Shown: positions 29,553-38,978 of the stretch, in pieces
Position numbering within the stretch: the stretch's first letter is position 1
Layout of the letters: each line of letters starts with the position of its first letter
Source of the DNA: Corynebacterium glucuronolyticum DSM 44120
Lineage (GTDB): Bacteria; Actinomycetota; Actinomycetes; Mycobacteriales; Mycobacteriaceae
Assembly: GCF_030440595.1 (NCBI RefSeq)
Contig: NZ_CP047452.1
Location: forward strand, 1,736,001-1,800,000
Reading direction: 5' to 3'
Length of the DNA: 64,000 bases
Made by a program: the position numbers and the translations under genes
Notes under the pieces: model-generated
What the model was told of the DNA's origin: nothing
What the model saw: only the letters and a program-made list of their open reading frames with translations
Database searches by the model: none

Positions 29553-29777
29553 GCTCGAGCAGCGCCGGGGTAAGCACGGGTTTTCTGAAGCAGGAATCAG
29601 CTCAGCTGCGTCGGCACGTCTGGCTCTGACCGCCTGACTGATTGGCCGAGCGACCCGCCGCCCCCTCCGGCAGCAGATCGAAGGCACGGTGGATGTCGCT
29701 CACCGCAGGTGCCGTGGAAGGAACCTAGCTCTAGCTGGCTCTAGCTAGCAGTACCCGGTTTCAACCTGACCGCCCCC

Positions 29778-29838
29778 GGCTGTAACTCGGTTGCACTCGG
29801 TTGTACTAGGCTCCACCCAGCTGTAGCCGGATGCGACT
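29778..29838. repeat. 10-bp degenerate tandem repeat, 6 copies
   Basis: GGCTGTAACTC, GGTTGCACTC, GGTTGTACTA, GGCTCCACCC, AGCTGTAGCC and GGATGCGACT follow one another at 10-11 bp steps. A CTAGCT-rich stretch precedes it at 29728-29752. It lies in the 322-bp gap 29553-29874 between the convergent MFS and cobQ genes, which holds nothing else recognisable. Confidence 0.65.
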
Positions 29839-29874
29839 GCGATCCGAGGGCCGTTCCGGTTCGTCCTGCTTCGC

Positions 29875-31293
29875 TTAGGAATTCCGGCTGTAGCGAGAGA
29901 TGAAGGCATCCATGTCTAGGTGTTCCTCCACCGCATCAGCGAGAAGATCGACCTGCTTCATTCGCTCCCCCGCGGATGATGCCTGTGACCGCGGGAGGGA
30001 AAACACCTCGCTGAGGAAGTCCTTTCGGCGCTCGTCATCGTCCATCACACCATGCCGGTGTGTGCCCCACAGATTGCGCACACGCGATCCTTCGCCATCG
30101 AGCCAGGTTGGATCCCCATTGCGTGCCACCCTGCCATGGTGAATCTCGTAGGTCCCATCAGGCCACCGCTTGAGTGTCTTTTCAGGGTGGAAGGCGATGT
30201 CCAAGTCAAACAACCCGAGGCCACGTGTCTTGCCACGGTGCGACTCGACATCGTCTTCAATCGATTTTCCTAGCATCTGGTAACCACCACAGATAGCGAG
30301 AATCGGCTCCGTCCGTTGGCACAGCGCGTCCGCGATACCGTTGCCACGCATCCACTCCAAGTCCGTCACCGTCGCCTTTGATCCGGGGACAACGACGAGG
30401 TCGGCCGAGCGTACAAGGCCGGGATCGCTCGTCCACGTCACCGTGGTCGCGGGTTCGGCTGCCAGAGCCTCAACATCCGTTGCGTTGCTCACTCGCGGGA
30501 GGCGGACTGCTGCAACCGAAATTGTCTTTTCCCCGGGGGCAACGCTGGCGGCGAGGCCGACGATACGCCCTTCTGCGGACTGAAGGCTATCTTCCGCATC
30601 GATCCACAAACCATCGATGAACGGAAGAATACCGATGGTCGGCACACCGGTGCGGGCATACAAGTCATCGAGGCCCGGCTGGAGGATGTCCGGATCGCCA
30701 CGGAACTTGTTGATGATGAATCCCTTAATCCGCGCGCGATCCGCCTCATCGACGATGTGGTAGGTACCAAACAGGTGAGCAAGCACGCCACCTCTGTCGA
30801 TGTCACCGACAACGTAGACATCCAGGTCGCAGGCCTCTGCCAATCCGAAATTGGCTACGTCGGTAGCGCGCAGGTTCGTTTCCGCTGGCGAGCCGGCTCC
30901 CTCGCAGACGACAATGTCATACTCTCGCTCCAACTCACGCAGCGTCTCCGCCGCTACTTCCCGCATCCGGGTGCGCCGGGTGAAATAATCCTTCGCCCCC
31001 ACATCGCCCTCGACGCGGCCAAGCACGACAACCTGAGATCTCCTATCGGACCCGGGTTTGAGAAGCACCGGGTTGAAACGCACCTCAGGTTCCAGCCCAC
31101 AGGCGAATGCCTGCAACGCCTGAGCCCTGCCGATTTCCCCACCGGTAGGGCATACAGCTGAGTTATTCGACATGTTCTGGGCTTTAAACGGCGCTACGGA
31201 TACTCCCCGGCGCGCCAGCGCCCGGCACAGTCCGGCGACGAGAACGGACTTCCCAGCGTCGGAGGTGGTCCCGCAGATCAGTACAGCACTCAC
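29875..31293 (-). CDS. cobQ: Cobyric acid synthase
   Basis: Amidates the b, d, e and g side chains of adenosylcobyrinate a,c-diamide. The 472-residue protein has the N-terminal P-loop [19 protein letters not shown] near residue 8, [12 protein letters not shown], and a C-terminal class I glutamine amidotransferase domain with the Cys in [12 protein letters not shown] near 330 and the His in [14 protein letters not shown]. It starts at a GTG with AAAGGAA upstream. It stands apart from cobO-cobB-cobA by about 12 kb, in front of map. Together the two blocks indicate cobalamin synthesis or late-stage corrinoid processing. Confidence 0.96.
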   Translation of the reverse strand: MSAVLICGTTSDAGKSVLVAGLCRALARRGVSVAPFKAQNMSNNSAVCPTGGEIGRAQALQAFACGLEPEVRFNPVLLKPGSDRRSQVVVLGRVEGDVGAKDYFTRRTRMREVAAETLRELEREYDIVVCEGAGSPAETNLRATDVANFGLAEACDLDVYVVGDIDRGGVLAHLFGTYHIVDEADRARIKGFIINKFRGDPDILQPGLDDLYARTGVPTIGILPFIDGLWIDAEDSLQSAEGRIVGLAASVAPGEKTISVAAVRLPRVSNATDVEALAAEPATTVTWTSDPGLVRSADLVVVPGSKATVTDLEWMRGNGIADALCQRTEPILAICGGYQMLGKSIEDDVESHRGKTRGLGLFDLDIAFHPEKTLKRWPDGTYEIHHGRVARNGDPTWLDGEGSRVRNLWGTHRHGVMDDDERRKDFLSEVFSLPRSQASSAGERMKQVDLLADAVEEHLDMDAFISRYSRNS

Positions 31294-31313
31294 GGCGTTC
31301 CTTTCTTAGCTTG

Positions 31314-31390
31314 TCGACGCTCTGGTGCAGCGTCGGGGCATGTCGAACGGTTCTTTTTCGGAGCTTTAGTCCGGGTGTTTTAGTCCGGAA
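31314..31390. other. Short hairpin and direct repeat between map and cobQ
   Basis: CGACGCT/AGCGTCG can form a 7-bp stem at about 31315-31335. TTTAGTCCGG occurs twice, 14 bp apart (31364-31373, 31378-31387), the second over the map stop codon. Confidence 0.45.
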
Positions 31391-32249
31391 TGGTGAGAAT
31401 CTCGTTCCCATCCTCGGTAATGACAAGGGTGTGCTCGAACTGGGCTGAATAGCTAAGGTCGGTGTTCTGCACTGTCCAGCCGTCGTCCCAGATGCGGTAG
31501 TCCAGGCCACCGAGGTTCAGCATCGGCTCGATTGTGAGTGTCATGCCAGGCTCCAGAATGTCCCGGTAGGCCGAGGAATCGTAGTGCAAAACGACGAGTC
31601 CGTTGTGGAAGGTGGGGCCAACGCCATGGCCGGTGAAGTCGGTAACCACGGAGTACCCAAAACGGTGGGCATACGTCTCGATAACGCGCCCGATGACGTT
31701 GACCTCTCGCCCTGGCTTCGCCACCTTAATGCCACGCATCATGGCTTCCTTCGTCCGCTCAACCAGGTTCTTAACCTCTTCGGAAACTTCGCCGACAAGG
31801 AACGTTGCGTTGGTATCACCGTGGACACCATTTTTGTAGGCGGTGACGTCGATATTGCAGATATCCCCTTCCTGCAGCACGGTAGAATCCGGAATGCCGT
31901 GGCAGACGATCTCGTTGACGGAGGTGCACACCGACTTCTTGAAGCCTCGGTAACCGAGGCAGCTCGGGTATGCACCATGGTCGCACATGTACTCGTGGGC
32001 GATTCGGTCAAGCTCATCGGTAGTGACACCAGGCTTCACGGCCTCACCGGCGACCTTGAGCGCGTTTGCAGCAATCTTGGAGGATTCCCGCATCGCTTCA
32101 ATCACCTCAGGGGTCTGCACATATGGCTCACCGATGGCCTCCTGCACCTCATCCTTCCACACGTACTCGGGTCGCTCAATGTTCTCCGGTACCTTGCGGA
32201 TGGAGCCGATTTTTCCTCGATTTTGTGCACGTTTTTCCATGTGCATCAT
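31380..32249 (-). CDS. map: Methionine aminopeptidase, type I
   Basis: Removes the initiator methionine from nascent proteins, using two metal ions. At 289 residues it is the actinobacterial form with an N-terminal extension of about 40 residues. Seen: [18 protein letters not shown] (His for substrate binding), metal ligands Asp in [21 protein letters not shown], His in [13 protein letters not shown], Glu in [12 protein letters not shown] and Glu in [14 protein letters not shown]. No ribosome binding site precedes the ATG cluster MMHM at 32249, so the exact start (first, second or fourth codon) is uncertain and could be leaderless. Confidence 0.96.
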   Translation of the reverse strand: MMHMEKRAQNRGKIGSIRKVPENIERPEYVWKDEVQEAIGEPYVQTPEVIEAMRESSKIAANALKVAGEAVKPGVTTDELDRIAHEYMCDHGAYPSCLGYRGFKKSVCTSVNEIVCHGIPDSTVLQEGDICNIDVTAYKNGVHGDTNATFLVGEVSEEVKNLVERTKEAMMRGIKVAKPGREVNVIGRVIETYAHRFGYSVVTDFTGHGVGPTFHNGLVVLHYDSSAYRDILEPGMTLTIEPMLNLGGLDYRIWDDGWTVQNTDLSYSAQFEHTLVITEDGNEILTIPD

Positions 32250-32401
32250 GGTACGCGGTAAATCAAAATGTTGATATTCGCCCGTGGCGGATATCCCTAC
32301 GCCAACGTGCTACGCCCCACTAATGTCGCTACCTTCTTGACGTTACGAACCTCACCCGTGCCTGCCCCGTAGAAGCGTCAATGCTCGTCAGGCTGTCCAG
32401 A

Positions 32402-32495
32402 GTTCATTAATCGCTCAACTTCTTGTAACTTTGCCGCAATTAGCTGGTTAGATCCGCTGAATAGTTTGAACGTCAGTGAAGGTCTCTACCTTCAC
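32402..32495 (+). promoter_or_regulatory. Upstream region of the metallophosphoesterase gene with a 20-bp palindrome
   Basis: GTGAAGGT, CTCT, ACCTTCAC at 32476-32495 is a perfect 8-bp inverted repeat. Further upstream (32402-32434) three 11-bp steps begin GTTCATT, GCTCAAC and TGTAACT, loosely like the direct-repeat PHO boxes of actinobacteria (consensus GTTCACC). Both are unproven. They lie in the 352-bp divergent gap between map and the phosphoesterase gene. Confidence 0.35.
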
Positions 32496-32601
32496 CCATG
32501 ACCAATTTTTGTACCCGCCTTTCCCAGAGCTTTGTGCGAGCACGGATACCCGGCTCGTCACCTCCTGAGCGAGACGGGGATACTGCTAGACGGAGAAAAT
32601 T

Positions 32602-34803
32602 ATGCGCACAGGTTCGCGTTCCCGGTTTTTATCCCTTGTTGTCACTACTGCCCTCGTCGGTAGTCTCGTCCCAGCCGTAGCGGATGCCGCTCCCGGTGAA
32701 GCACACAATCTTGGCTCACGCTTCACCCTCGCTGTGCTGCCGGATACCCAGTTCTATTCCCGCTACGAAGCGCCATCGGGCGGACAGATGTTCGCAAATC
32801 GCTACGGTTCCAACCCCTTTGATTCACAGGCACACTTCGTCGTCGATAATGCAAAGACTCTCAATATCCCGTTCACCTCCCACCTCGGCGATGTTGTCGA
32901 TCAGAACGATGTAGCCGACCAATGGGATATCGCCGACCGCGCCATGGCCGTTCTAGAAAACGGGGGCATGAACTATTCCATCCTCCCCGGTAACCACGAT
33001 CTCGGGATGAACGGCTCAACCAGCACCTTCTCCTCTCATTTCGGCACTGCCCGCGCACAAAAGAACGAGACCTTCGGTGACCGAACTACGGCTACTGTCA
33101 ATGGTCAGGATGTCGAGTCCGAGTACCATATTTTCGAGGCAGAAGGCCAAAAGTACCTCGTTCTTGCTCTCGGTTTCCGGGCACCGGATGAAACACTCGA
33201 TTGGGCACAGAAAATTATCGACGAACACCCGGATCTGCCGGTCATCCTGACATCCCACGAGATTTCAAATATCGATGGCGAAGGCACAATTCGGCTTACC
33301 CCCGAATATGGACAACACCTCTGGGACACGTTCATCGCCAAGAACGACCAAATCTTCCTCACCATTGCGGGTCACCACCACGGTGCGGGTTATTCGGTGA
33401 TGCAGAACAATTTCGGTCATGATGTCGTGACGATCCTGCAGGACTATCAGATGGCGTACCTCGGTGGCAATGGTCTCATGGGGCTTCTCGAGTTCGATCT
33501 CACCGGCAACTCCCTCGATATGACCGCATTTTCCCCCTGGGTAAAGGAGAAAAAGCCAGAAGCTCTCACCCAGTTCGATCATCTCCTCCCCGCTGGAGAC
33601 GGCGATAGTTACAGTGTTCCGCTCAACTTCAAGGAGCGCTTCGCCGGTTTCGCACCAGAATGGGACGAAGGCGATAGAAACGATCCCGATTATTCCGAAA
33701 CGGCAAAGCAGATCATTTCCGCTGGATACAAACCGTACACAATCACCGAGGCAGACAAGCCAGCGAATGCAAAGGATTACGTGCACGTCGATGGAACGGC
33801 TGTCCACTGGCGTCCTGGGGAAGCAACATACAAGGGCAAGAAGCTGAAAGCGGGCCAAGCAGCTCCTGTCGGTACCATCATTCCTGACGTTGCTGGCAAC
33901 TCCGATATGACAAGGGCACCATTGCGCGGTGGAGTAACCGGCGACATCACCTACGAGAACGACGCACACCCGTTGTCTTCAGATCAAGGATCGCTGCGCT
34001 GGTCGAAGCCACTCGGGAAACTGGATGTCAACTTCTTCGAGACAGCTACCGGTGCCAGCATCAACAAGGAAAACTTCCCCAACGGCTACACTCTTGAGTC
34101 CTTCATCAAGCTGGACAAGGACTTCAACGGTGACGACAACGGCTGGTCCAATGCACTCGTTCGCCGTGGCAGAGTTACGGATGCTGACCCAAGCAACGGG
34201 GACACCGATCCTGCGCAAATGCTCGGGGTCTCCAACCTCCGGGAAATCCGCTACTGGTCGCATGGCGCCAACAATGAAGGCTTCTCCAACTGGTCGCATG
34301 AGGTTCCCACGGGCACGTGGATGCATGTCGCTATCGTGAACGACCCCAAGACGCAGTCTGTGAACATGTACATCGACGGAGCCCCAATCTTGCGCGATGG
34401 ATATGGACCCATCGGGTTAGGTGGCCAGTCCACATGGCTCATGGGTACCTCGATGGAAGACGGTAAGCCCGTCGATCCGTGGTTCGGATCTATTGGTGAA
34501 ACCCGCATTGTCGACCATCCAATTGGACCCGATCAGTGGTTGACGGCCCGTGCAACTGGTGGCAATGACCAGAAACAGGACGAAGCCGAGGACACAAACG
34601 ACGGTGGCAGTCACGACGATAAGCAGGGCAGTTCGAATGCCAAGGGCGATGCAACGACATCCAGCGCTGCCGGAACAATAGCCGGTGCCACCGTTGGAGG
34701 CGTTGTGCTCGGTATTATCGCCACCCTTGGTGCTATTGCCGCACTTCTGGGTACCGCTGGTAACCTCGCGATCGGCTGGCTTAAGAATACGTTCCATCTG
34801 TAA
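32602..34803 (+). CDS. Secreted, membrane-anchored metallophosphoesterase with LamG-like domain
   Basis: A 733-residue extracytoplasmic protein. It begins with a Sec signal peptide (cleavage expected near AVADAAPG, residue 30). A calcineurin-like phosphoesterase domain follows: VLPDTQFY near 43, HLGDVVDQNDV near 95, LPGNHDLG near 129, TSHE near 218 and AGHHHGAGY near 255. From about 465 to 650 there is a concanavalin A/LamG-like module (YTLESFIKL, TGTWMHVAIVND, VNMYIDGAPI). A charged linker and a C-terminal hydrophobic helix (about 690-722) would hold it in the membrane. The substrate is unknown; a phosphomonoester or phosphodiester at the cell surface is likely. The ATG has GGAGA 5 bp upstream. 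Confidence 0.88.
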   Translation: MRTGSRSRFLSLVVTTALVGSLVPAVADAAPGEAHNLGSRFTLAVLPDTQFYSRYEAPSGGQMFANRYGSNPFDSQAHFVVDNAKTLNIPFTSHLGDVVDQNDVADQWDIADRAMAVLENGGMNYSILPGNHDLGMNGSTSTFSSHFGTARAQKNETFGDRTTATVNGQDVESEYHIFEAEGQKYLVLALGFRAPDETLDWAQKIIDEHPDLPVILTSHEISNIDGEGTIRLTPEYGQHLWDTFIAKNDQIFLTIAGHHHGAGYSVMQNNFGHDVVTILQDYQMAYLGGNGLMGLLEFDLTGNSLDMTAFSPWVKEKKPEALTQFDHLLPAGDGDSYSVPLNFKERFAGFAPEWDEGDRNDPDYSETAKQIISAGYKPYTITEADKPANAKDYVHVDGTAVHWRPGEATYKGKKLKAGQAAPVGTIIPDVAGNSDMTRAPLRGGVTGDITYENDAHPLSSDQGSLRWSKPLGKLDVNFFETATGASINKENFPNGYTLESFIKLDKDFNGDDNGWSNALVRRGRVTDADPSNGDTDPAQMLGVSNLREIRYWSHGANNEGFSNWSHEVPTGTWMHVAIVNDPKTQSVNMYIDGAPILRDGYGPIGLGGQSTWLMGTSMEDGKPVDPWFGSIGETRIVDHPIGPDQWLTARATGGNDQKQDEAEDTNDGGSHDDKQGSSNAKGDATTSSAAGTIAGATVGGVVLGIIATLGAIAALLGTAGNLAIGWLKNTFHL

Positions 34804-34943
34804 TCGCTGCTGACTAAGGCTTAGCCATCTGCCCGTGGACGATCTGTATGAGCTCTGCGCGCGTCAACGCACATTGAAAATGCGCCTCACCACACAGAGA
34901 GGAAATGATGGCACACGCACCAGTCATTTTCGTGTCCTATATT

Positions 34944-34980
34944 TCGCACGGCTGCCCCGGTGTTCAGGGCAGTCGTGCGA
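34944..34980. terminator. 14-bp hairpin between convergent genes
   Basis: TCGCACGGCTGCCC (34944-34957) pairs with GGGCAGTCGTGCGA (34967-34980), one G-T pair, loop of 9 nt. It lies in the 449-bp gap between the phosphoesterase (plus) and penicillin-binding protein (minus) genes and could terminate both, although no T-run is present. Confidence 0.55.
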
Positions 34981-35212
34981 GCTGACGTGACTCCGTGCAA
35001 GCTATCGTGATTCACTGCCAGGGCCACATGTGCACTGGCAGTTTTCGTCAGTCCCCTCGGTCTCATCGGCGCGGTGTCTGCGGCTTCCCGATGTCCTTTC
35101 CGCACATCGATGTCCACACTCCACCCTGATCAACAAACGTCCCGTCGAAAAATCGACAATGCAGAAGACAGGTGGCAAGGAGGATGAGACATGCAGAACT
35201 TTGCTGCCCGAG

Positions 35213-35246
35213 GTGGGGGTTTACCCCCACGCATGCCCCAGTGGGG
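35213..35246 (-). terminator. Double GC hairpin just after the penicillin-binding protein gene
   Basis: GTGGGGG-TTTA-CCCCCAC (35213-35230) is a perfect 7-bp stem, adjacent to CCCC-AGT-GGGG (35236-35246). They lie 7-40 bp beyond the stop codon of the gene on the minus strand. No T-run follows. Confidence 0.5.
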
Positions 35247-35252
35247 TGCTCC

Positions 35253-37046
35253 CTAGGGCCGATCCAGCTCCGTGAAAAACACATCCGTTACGGCGGTTGC
35301 CGATTCGGAGCCGCCACCACCCACAATGAGAGTGGCAAAAGCGAGGTCGTCGCGGTAGCCAGCAAACCACGCATGCGAACCTCCGGCGAACTCGGCTTCA
35401 CCGGTCTTGGCATGAATCTCGCCACCAGCGCGCATCCCGCGGGCGGTACCCTGGGTGACCACAGCACGCATCATGGACTGGAGCTGAGCGATCTGCTCCG
35501 GTGCGGGCGGCTCGGCCGGATTTTTCACTTCGGTCTTAAGACCGTCGATAAGCCACGGAACCGGTGTCGAGCCATGCGCGGCTGTCGAAGCAACCAGAGC
35601 CATCCCAAACGGACTCACGAGGTCATCGCCCTGACCATAACCTGCGTCAATCCGATCGAGGGGTTCCTCACCCTCTGGCACGGAGCCGGTAACGGTGCTC
35701 AGCCCCGGAATCTCGTAGTCCACTCCGAGGCCAAACCTCTGCCCCATCGCGTGTAGCTCACCGGGAGCCAGGCGGTACGAAATATCGGCAAAGGTCGTGT
35801 TACATGACGAAGCGAACGCGTCGGTGAGGCTCGTCATTCCGCGCGAAAAGCTGTTGTAGTTCGTCACAACGCGGGTACCGAGCTCCATCGTCCCCGGGCA
35901 TGGCACCGTTGAGCCGGGAGTGAGCCCCTGACTATTGAGCCCTGTCATAGCCGTGATGATCTTGAACACCGATCCCGGCGGATACATGCCCATGAGTGCC
36001 ACGTTTCCGTCCTCATCAGCCTTGCGAGTCTGGGCAATACCAAGAATCGCCCCGTCCGATGGTCGCATCGCAACGAGCATCACCTTCATTTCCGGGCGCC
36101 TGTCGACGGCGATCTGCGCCGCCTCCTGCACCTTGTGATCGAGCGACACCGGAATTGCCGCCTGTAGCTGTGGTTGCGTGGTTGTCAGTGTGTCGATGAC
36201 CGCACCGTCATTATTAGCCGTCACAACCTTCCAGCCGTTTTCCCCCTCGACTTTCTCCGTCACTTCCTTTTCGATGGCGCTCACCAGCTCGGGTGCGAAC
36301 TCCGGTTGTGGACGCACGAGGGCAGATTCATCGTTGACAGTCACTCCCGATACACCATCGAGCCCCTTCTTCACTGCGTCTCCGTGTTCACTGCTCACGG
36401 TTGCAACGGAGTAAACCCCATCTGTCTCCGCAATCGCTCGGGATACACCTGGGATATCTATTGGGGGCTCACCATTTTCGCTGAGAACCTGGCTGATTTT
36501 TGTCACGGTTCCGGGAAGACTGGTGGTCTCCTGCTTGTCGACGATAATCCGGTGCTTCACACCAGGTTTGAGGATCTCCACGCCGTCTTGCGTCACTACG
36601 GAGGCCCTCTGGGCCTCGATCGCGCGCAGCTCCAGATGCTGGTTGCTGCCTAGAGACGGATGGATAACATTCGGATTCCACCGAATCACCCACGAATTAT
36701 TTACCTTGTTTAAGTTGAGTGTTCCCGCATACGTGAACTCCCGGTCTCGCGGGAGGTCCCAGGTCATTTTCACATGTCCTGTGGCCAGCGTGTCACCGTT
36801 ATCCACCCCGGTAACAGCGGTATCCACCCCTTCAGCTTGAAGGCCTGACGCTGATTGTTCGAACTCGCTTAAAGCGCTCTCCGGATCGTCCGTGAGAGCT
36901 GCAGCCGCTTCGTAGTTTTCCTCGCTTAGCGCCTGCGCGAACTCTTCCACCACCGGATTAGCGGTCTTCGGCTTGGGGGTACATGCCGTAAGTCCCGTCG
37001 CTGTCAGCACTGCTATTGTGCAGGCTGCAATTATCCGCCGCTTCAT
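35253..37046 (-). CDS. Penicillin-binding lipoprotein (class B transpeptidase)
   Basis: A D,D-transpeptidase for peptidoglycan cross-linking, resembling the PBP lipoprotein found beside ispG in mycobacteria. The N-terminus is a lipoprotein signal (VLTATGLTAC, Cys22). About 30-140 is an NTF2-like MecA_N domain, 150-310 the PBP dimerisation domain, and 320-597 the transpeptidase domain with PPGSVFK (active Ser near 357), the SxN motif SSCN near 412, and KTG in IHAKTGEAEF near 547. The frame opens 27 codons earlier; the ATG at 37046 is chosen because the signal peptide begins there. It is divergent from the DUF5129 gene. Confidence 0.92.
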   Translation of the reverse strand: MKRRIIAACTIAVLTATGLTACTPKPKTANPVVEEFAQALSEENYEAAAALTDDPESALSEFEQSASGLQAEGVDTAVTGVDNGDTLATGHVKMTWDLPRDREFTYAGTLNLNKVNNSWVIRWNPNVIHPSLGSNQHLELRAIEAQRASVVTQDGVEILKPGVKHRIIVDKQETTSLPGTVTKISQVLSENGEPPIDIPGVSRAIAETDGVYSVATVSSEHGDAVKKGLDGVSGVTVNDESALVRPQPEFAPELVSAIEKEVTEKVEGENGWKVVTANNDGAVIDTLTTTQPQLQAAIPVSLDHKVQEAAQIAVDRRPEMKVMLVAMRPSDGAILGIAQTRKADEDGNVALMGMYPPGSVFKIITAMTGLNSQGLTPGSTVPCPGTMELGTRVVTNYNSFSRGMTSLTDAFASSCNTTFADISYRLAPGELHAMGQRFGLGVDYEIPGLSTVTGSVPEGEEPLDRIDAGYGQGDDLVSPFGMALVASTAAHGSTPVPWLIDGLKTEVKNPAEPPAPEQIAQLQSMMRAVVTQGTARGMRAGGEIHAKTGEAEFAGGSHAWFAGYRDDLAFATLIVGGGGSESATAVTDVFFTELDRP

Positions 37047-37190
37047 ATCCCCCCAATGTAGTGCACCCGTACCCTCGAACGACTCTCCCCCGCCGGGCGC
37101 GGACGGCGGGCGCTGACTGGAGAGCAACTGGCTCGTGTTCTCATACCCGTTTGTTCACAATCACACTGACACACTGACACGGAGTGATTG

Positions 37191-37209
37191 TCAGGCTAGC
37201 CTTAACCTA
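37191..37209 (+). promoter_or_regulatory. DtxR-like iron-box candidate at the DUF5129 start
   Basis: TCAGGCTAGCCTTAACCTA matches 13 of 19 bases of the DtxR consensus TTAGGTTAGCCTAACCTAA and contains the perfect palindrome AGGCTAGCCT. It overlaps the first base of the start codon. TAGCCT at 37197-37202 could be the -10 of a leaderless promoter. Weak, inferred. Confidence 0.35.
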
Positions 37210-38684
37210 TGCCTAAACTACCCATCCCAAGGAATAGGGCCATCGCCGTTGTCGGTTCTGTGACCGCCGTCGTTGCCTTAGGACTCGGCAGCCTCGGTTG
37301 GACTTTAAGCACGCCACCGGAAGCCGTGCACCTCGACACTGCCGTGGCGGAACTGCAACCAACAACTCAGTTCACCGTAGAGATTCACGACAAAGACGGA
37401 ATCCTGTCCGATGCCGACAAACAGGCGTTACAAAACGATGCCACACGGCTCGAGGTACCTTCCGTCGTAAAAACCATTCACTACATGGTGTTTGCCACCA
37501 ACCGCGAAAATGCCCTGGATACGGTGGAAGAATATTCTCGCAAGCAGCTCCCCGAGATCTTCACCGCCGATGGCAAAGAATTCGTTCCCGGAACGTTCAT
37601 TATCGGGGTTGGCCTGGATCCACGGCAATCCTTCATCACAGGCTCCGACGATGTTACCGCCGCTGTGCAGATTGCCGAAGACAATTCCCACCGCCAGCGG
37701 GCCCTTGATGCAGTTAAGCCCGGGGTGAAGGCGAACAACATTCCAGCAGGCCTCTTTGCCGGGGCGCAAGCTGCATTCGATCTCACTGCCCTCCAGGAAG
37801 ATGCTCAAGCACAGGCTGCAGAAAACAGAGTAGGAGCGGCGATAGGCAGTGGTGCAGCCGCTGGCGCTCTTACAGCGATTGCGGGTTCTACACTTGTGGC
37901 CCGGACAAATCGGCGACGCAGGGATACCCTTGCCGCGCGCGGTAATTATGACTCTGTGGTTCGCTCCTACGGAGATGTTGCCCAGCGCCTAGATGCTATC
38001 AACATCCGCGCACACTCTCTAACCTCCAGCCTCGCAGACAGGCGACTACGAGAACAATGGGAGGAAGTGCAAAATAAATTTGTCACTGTGGGACAATCTG
38101 TTGACCGCATCGGTCTCCTTACTCCGACGAGCCCCGACAAAGAGTTCGCGCAAGCTAAAGCCGATATTGACGAAGCCGCCGGCATCACTGCAGACATTGA
38201 AACAGCAGAAGCAAATATCGATACGCTGTATGCAATGGAGCACGGAGATGAATTGGTACGTAAGGACCAACTCACAGCGCTGCGACACGATGTTGAGGAT
38301 GCTCGTGACCTCGTCACCACGGGGCCGCTTGCTGATCGCCTCGACGACCTCCACGAGCGACTCACTGCTCTCACCGCCCGCATAGCGTCCCCGGCTTTTA
38401 TCGACGAGTACGTAGAGCTGTTAGATGATTACAGCCACACCTTGGCGAAGGTAAAGAGCGAGAAGTTCTCGGATGTTGAGACGGAAACTGTACCGGAGCC
38501 TCCTGCACTGACAAGCAGCGACTACCGCCCAGGCTACGGATGGAACAACTTCATTCCCTTCTGGGTCATGAGTACGTGGCACTCTGATGCTGTCGCCTCC
38601 AGCGATGCCGGGGCAAATTCTGCGGGCGGATACTCCGGTTTCTCCTCCGGTTTTTCAGCCGCAGGCGGAACATCCTCCTTTTAA
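37209..38684 (+). CDS. DUF5129 / TPM-like membrane protein
   Basis: The 491-residue protein starts with a hydrophobic helix (about 12-31), followed by an extracytoplasmic domain (45-170) with the TPM-like pattern VEIHDKDGILSDADKQALQ and FIIGVGLDPRQSFITG. A second hydrophobic helix (about 202-222) is followed by basic residues, then a long helical, probably coiled-coil cytoplasmic region (235-410), and a Gly/Ser tail ending GFSSGFSAAGGTSSF. TPM domains occur in phosphatase-like and photosystem-repair proteins; the role of the corynebacterial DUF5129 group is unknown to me. No ribosome binding site is seen before the ATG, which suggests a leaderless mRNA. Confidence 0.82.
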   Translation: MPKLPIPRNRAIAVVGSVTAVVALGLGSLGWTLSTPPEAVHLDTAVAELQPTTQFTVEIHDKDGILSDADKQALQNDATRLEVPSVVKTIHYMVFATNRENALDTVEEYSRKQLPEIFTADGKEFVPGTFIIGVGLDPRQSFITGSDDVTAAVQIAEDNSHRQRALDAVKPGVKANNIPAGLFAGAQAAFDLTALQEDAQAQAAENRVGAAIGSGAAAGALTAIAGSTLVARTNRRRRDTLAARGNYDSVVRSYGDVAQRLDAINIRAHSLTSSLADRRLREQWEEVQNKFVTVGQSVDRIGLLTPTSPDKEFAQAKADIDEAAGITADIETAEANIDTLYAMEHGDELVRKDQLTALRHDVEDARDLVTTGPLADRLDDLHERLTALTARIASPAFIDEYVELLDDYSHTLAKVKSEKFSDVETETVPEPPALTSSDYRPGYGWNNFIPFWVMSTWHSDAVASSDAGANSAGGYSGFSSGFSAAGGTSSF

Positions 38685-38903
38685 AGAAAGGTACTTCTAC
38701 CGATTTATAGGGGTTTTCCTCATCGGGCAAGCGCGTACGTGAAGGAGCAACGCAGGCTTCGACACCACGTGCAGGAGCACGGATGCTCACGTGGCACGTT
38801 TGCCCACCTACCTATCCCCATTCCTGTGTCAGGCAGACACCCTGGAAAGCATGTAGCGCACCTGCACAGCGAGGGAATGAATAAGCGGTGAACGGATTAG
38901 AAA

Positions 38904-38935
38904 AGCGGTGACGGGGTCATACCTCCGTCACCGCT
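38904..38935 (-). terminator. Terminator of ispG
   Basis: AGCGGTGACGG/CCGTCACCGCT is a perfect 11-bp stem with a 10-nt loop. On the minus strand it is followed by TTTTCT. It lies 44 bp after the ispG stop codon. Confidence 0.85.
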
Positions 38936-38978
38936 CTCATCATGGGTCACGCATTACACATCATGTGTCAGCGTTGTA

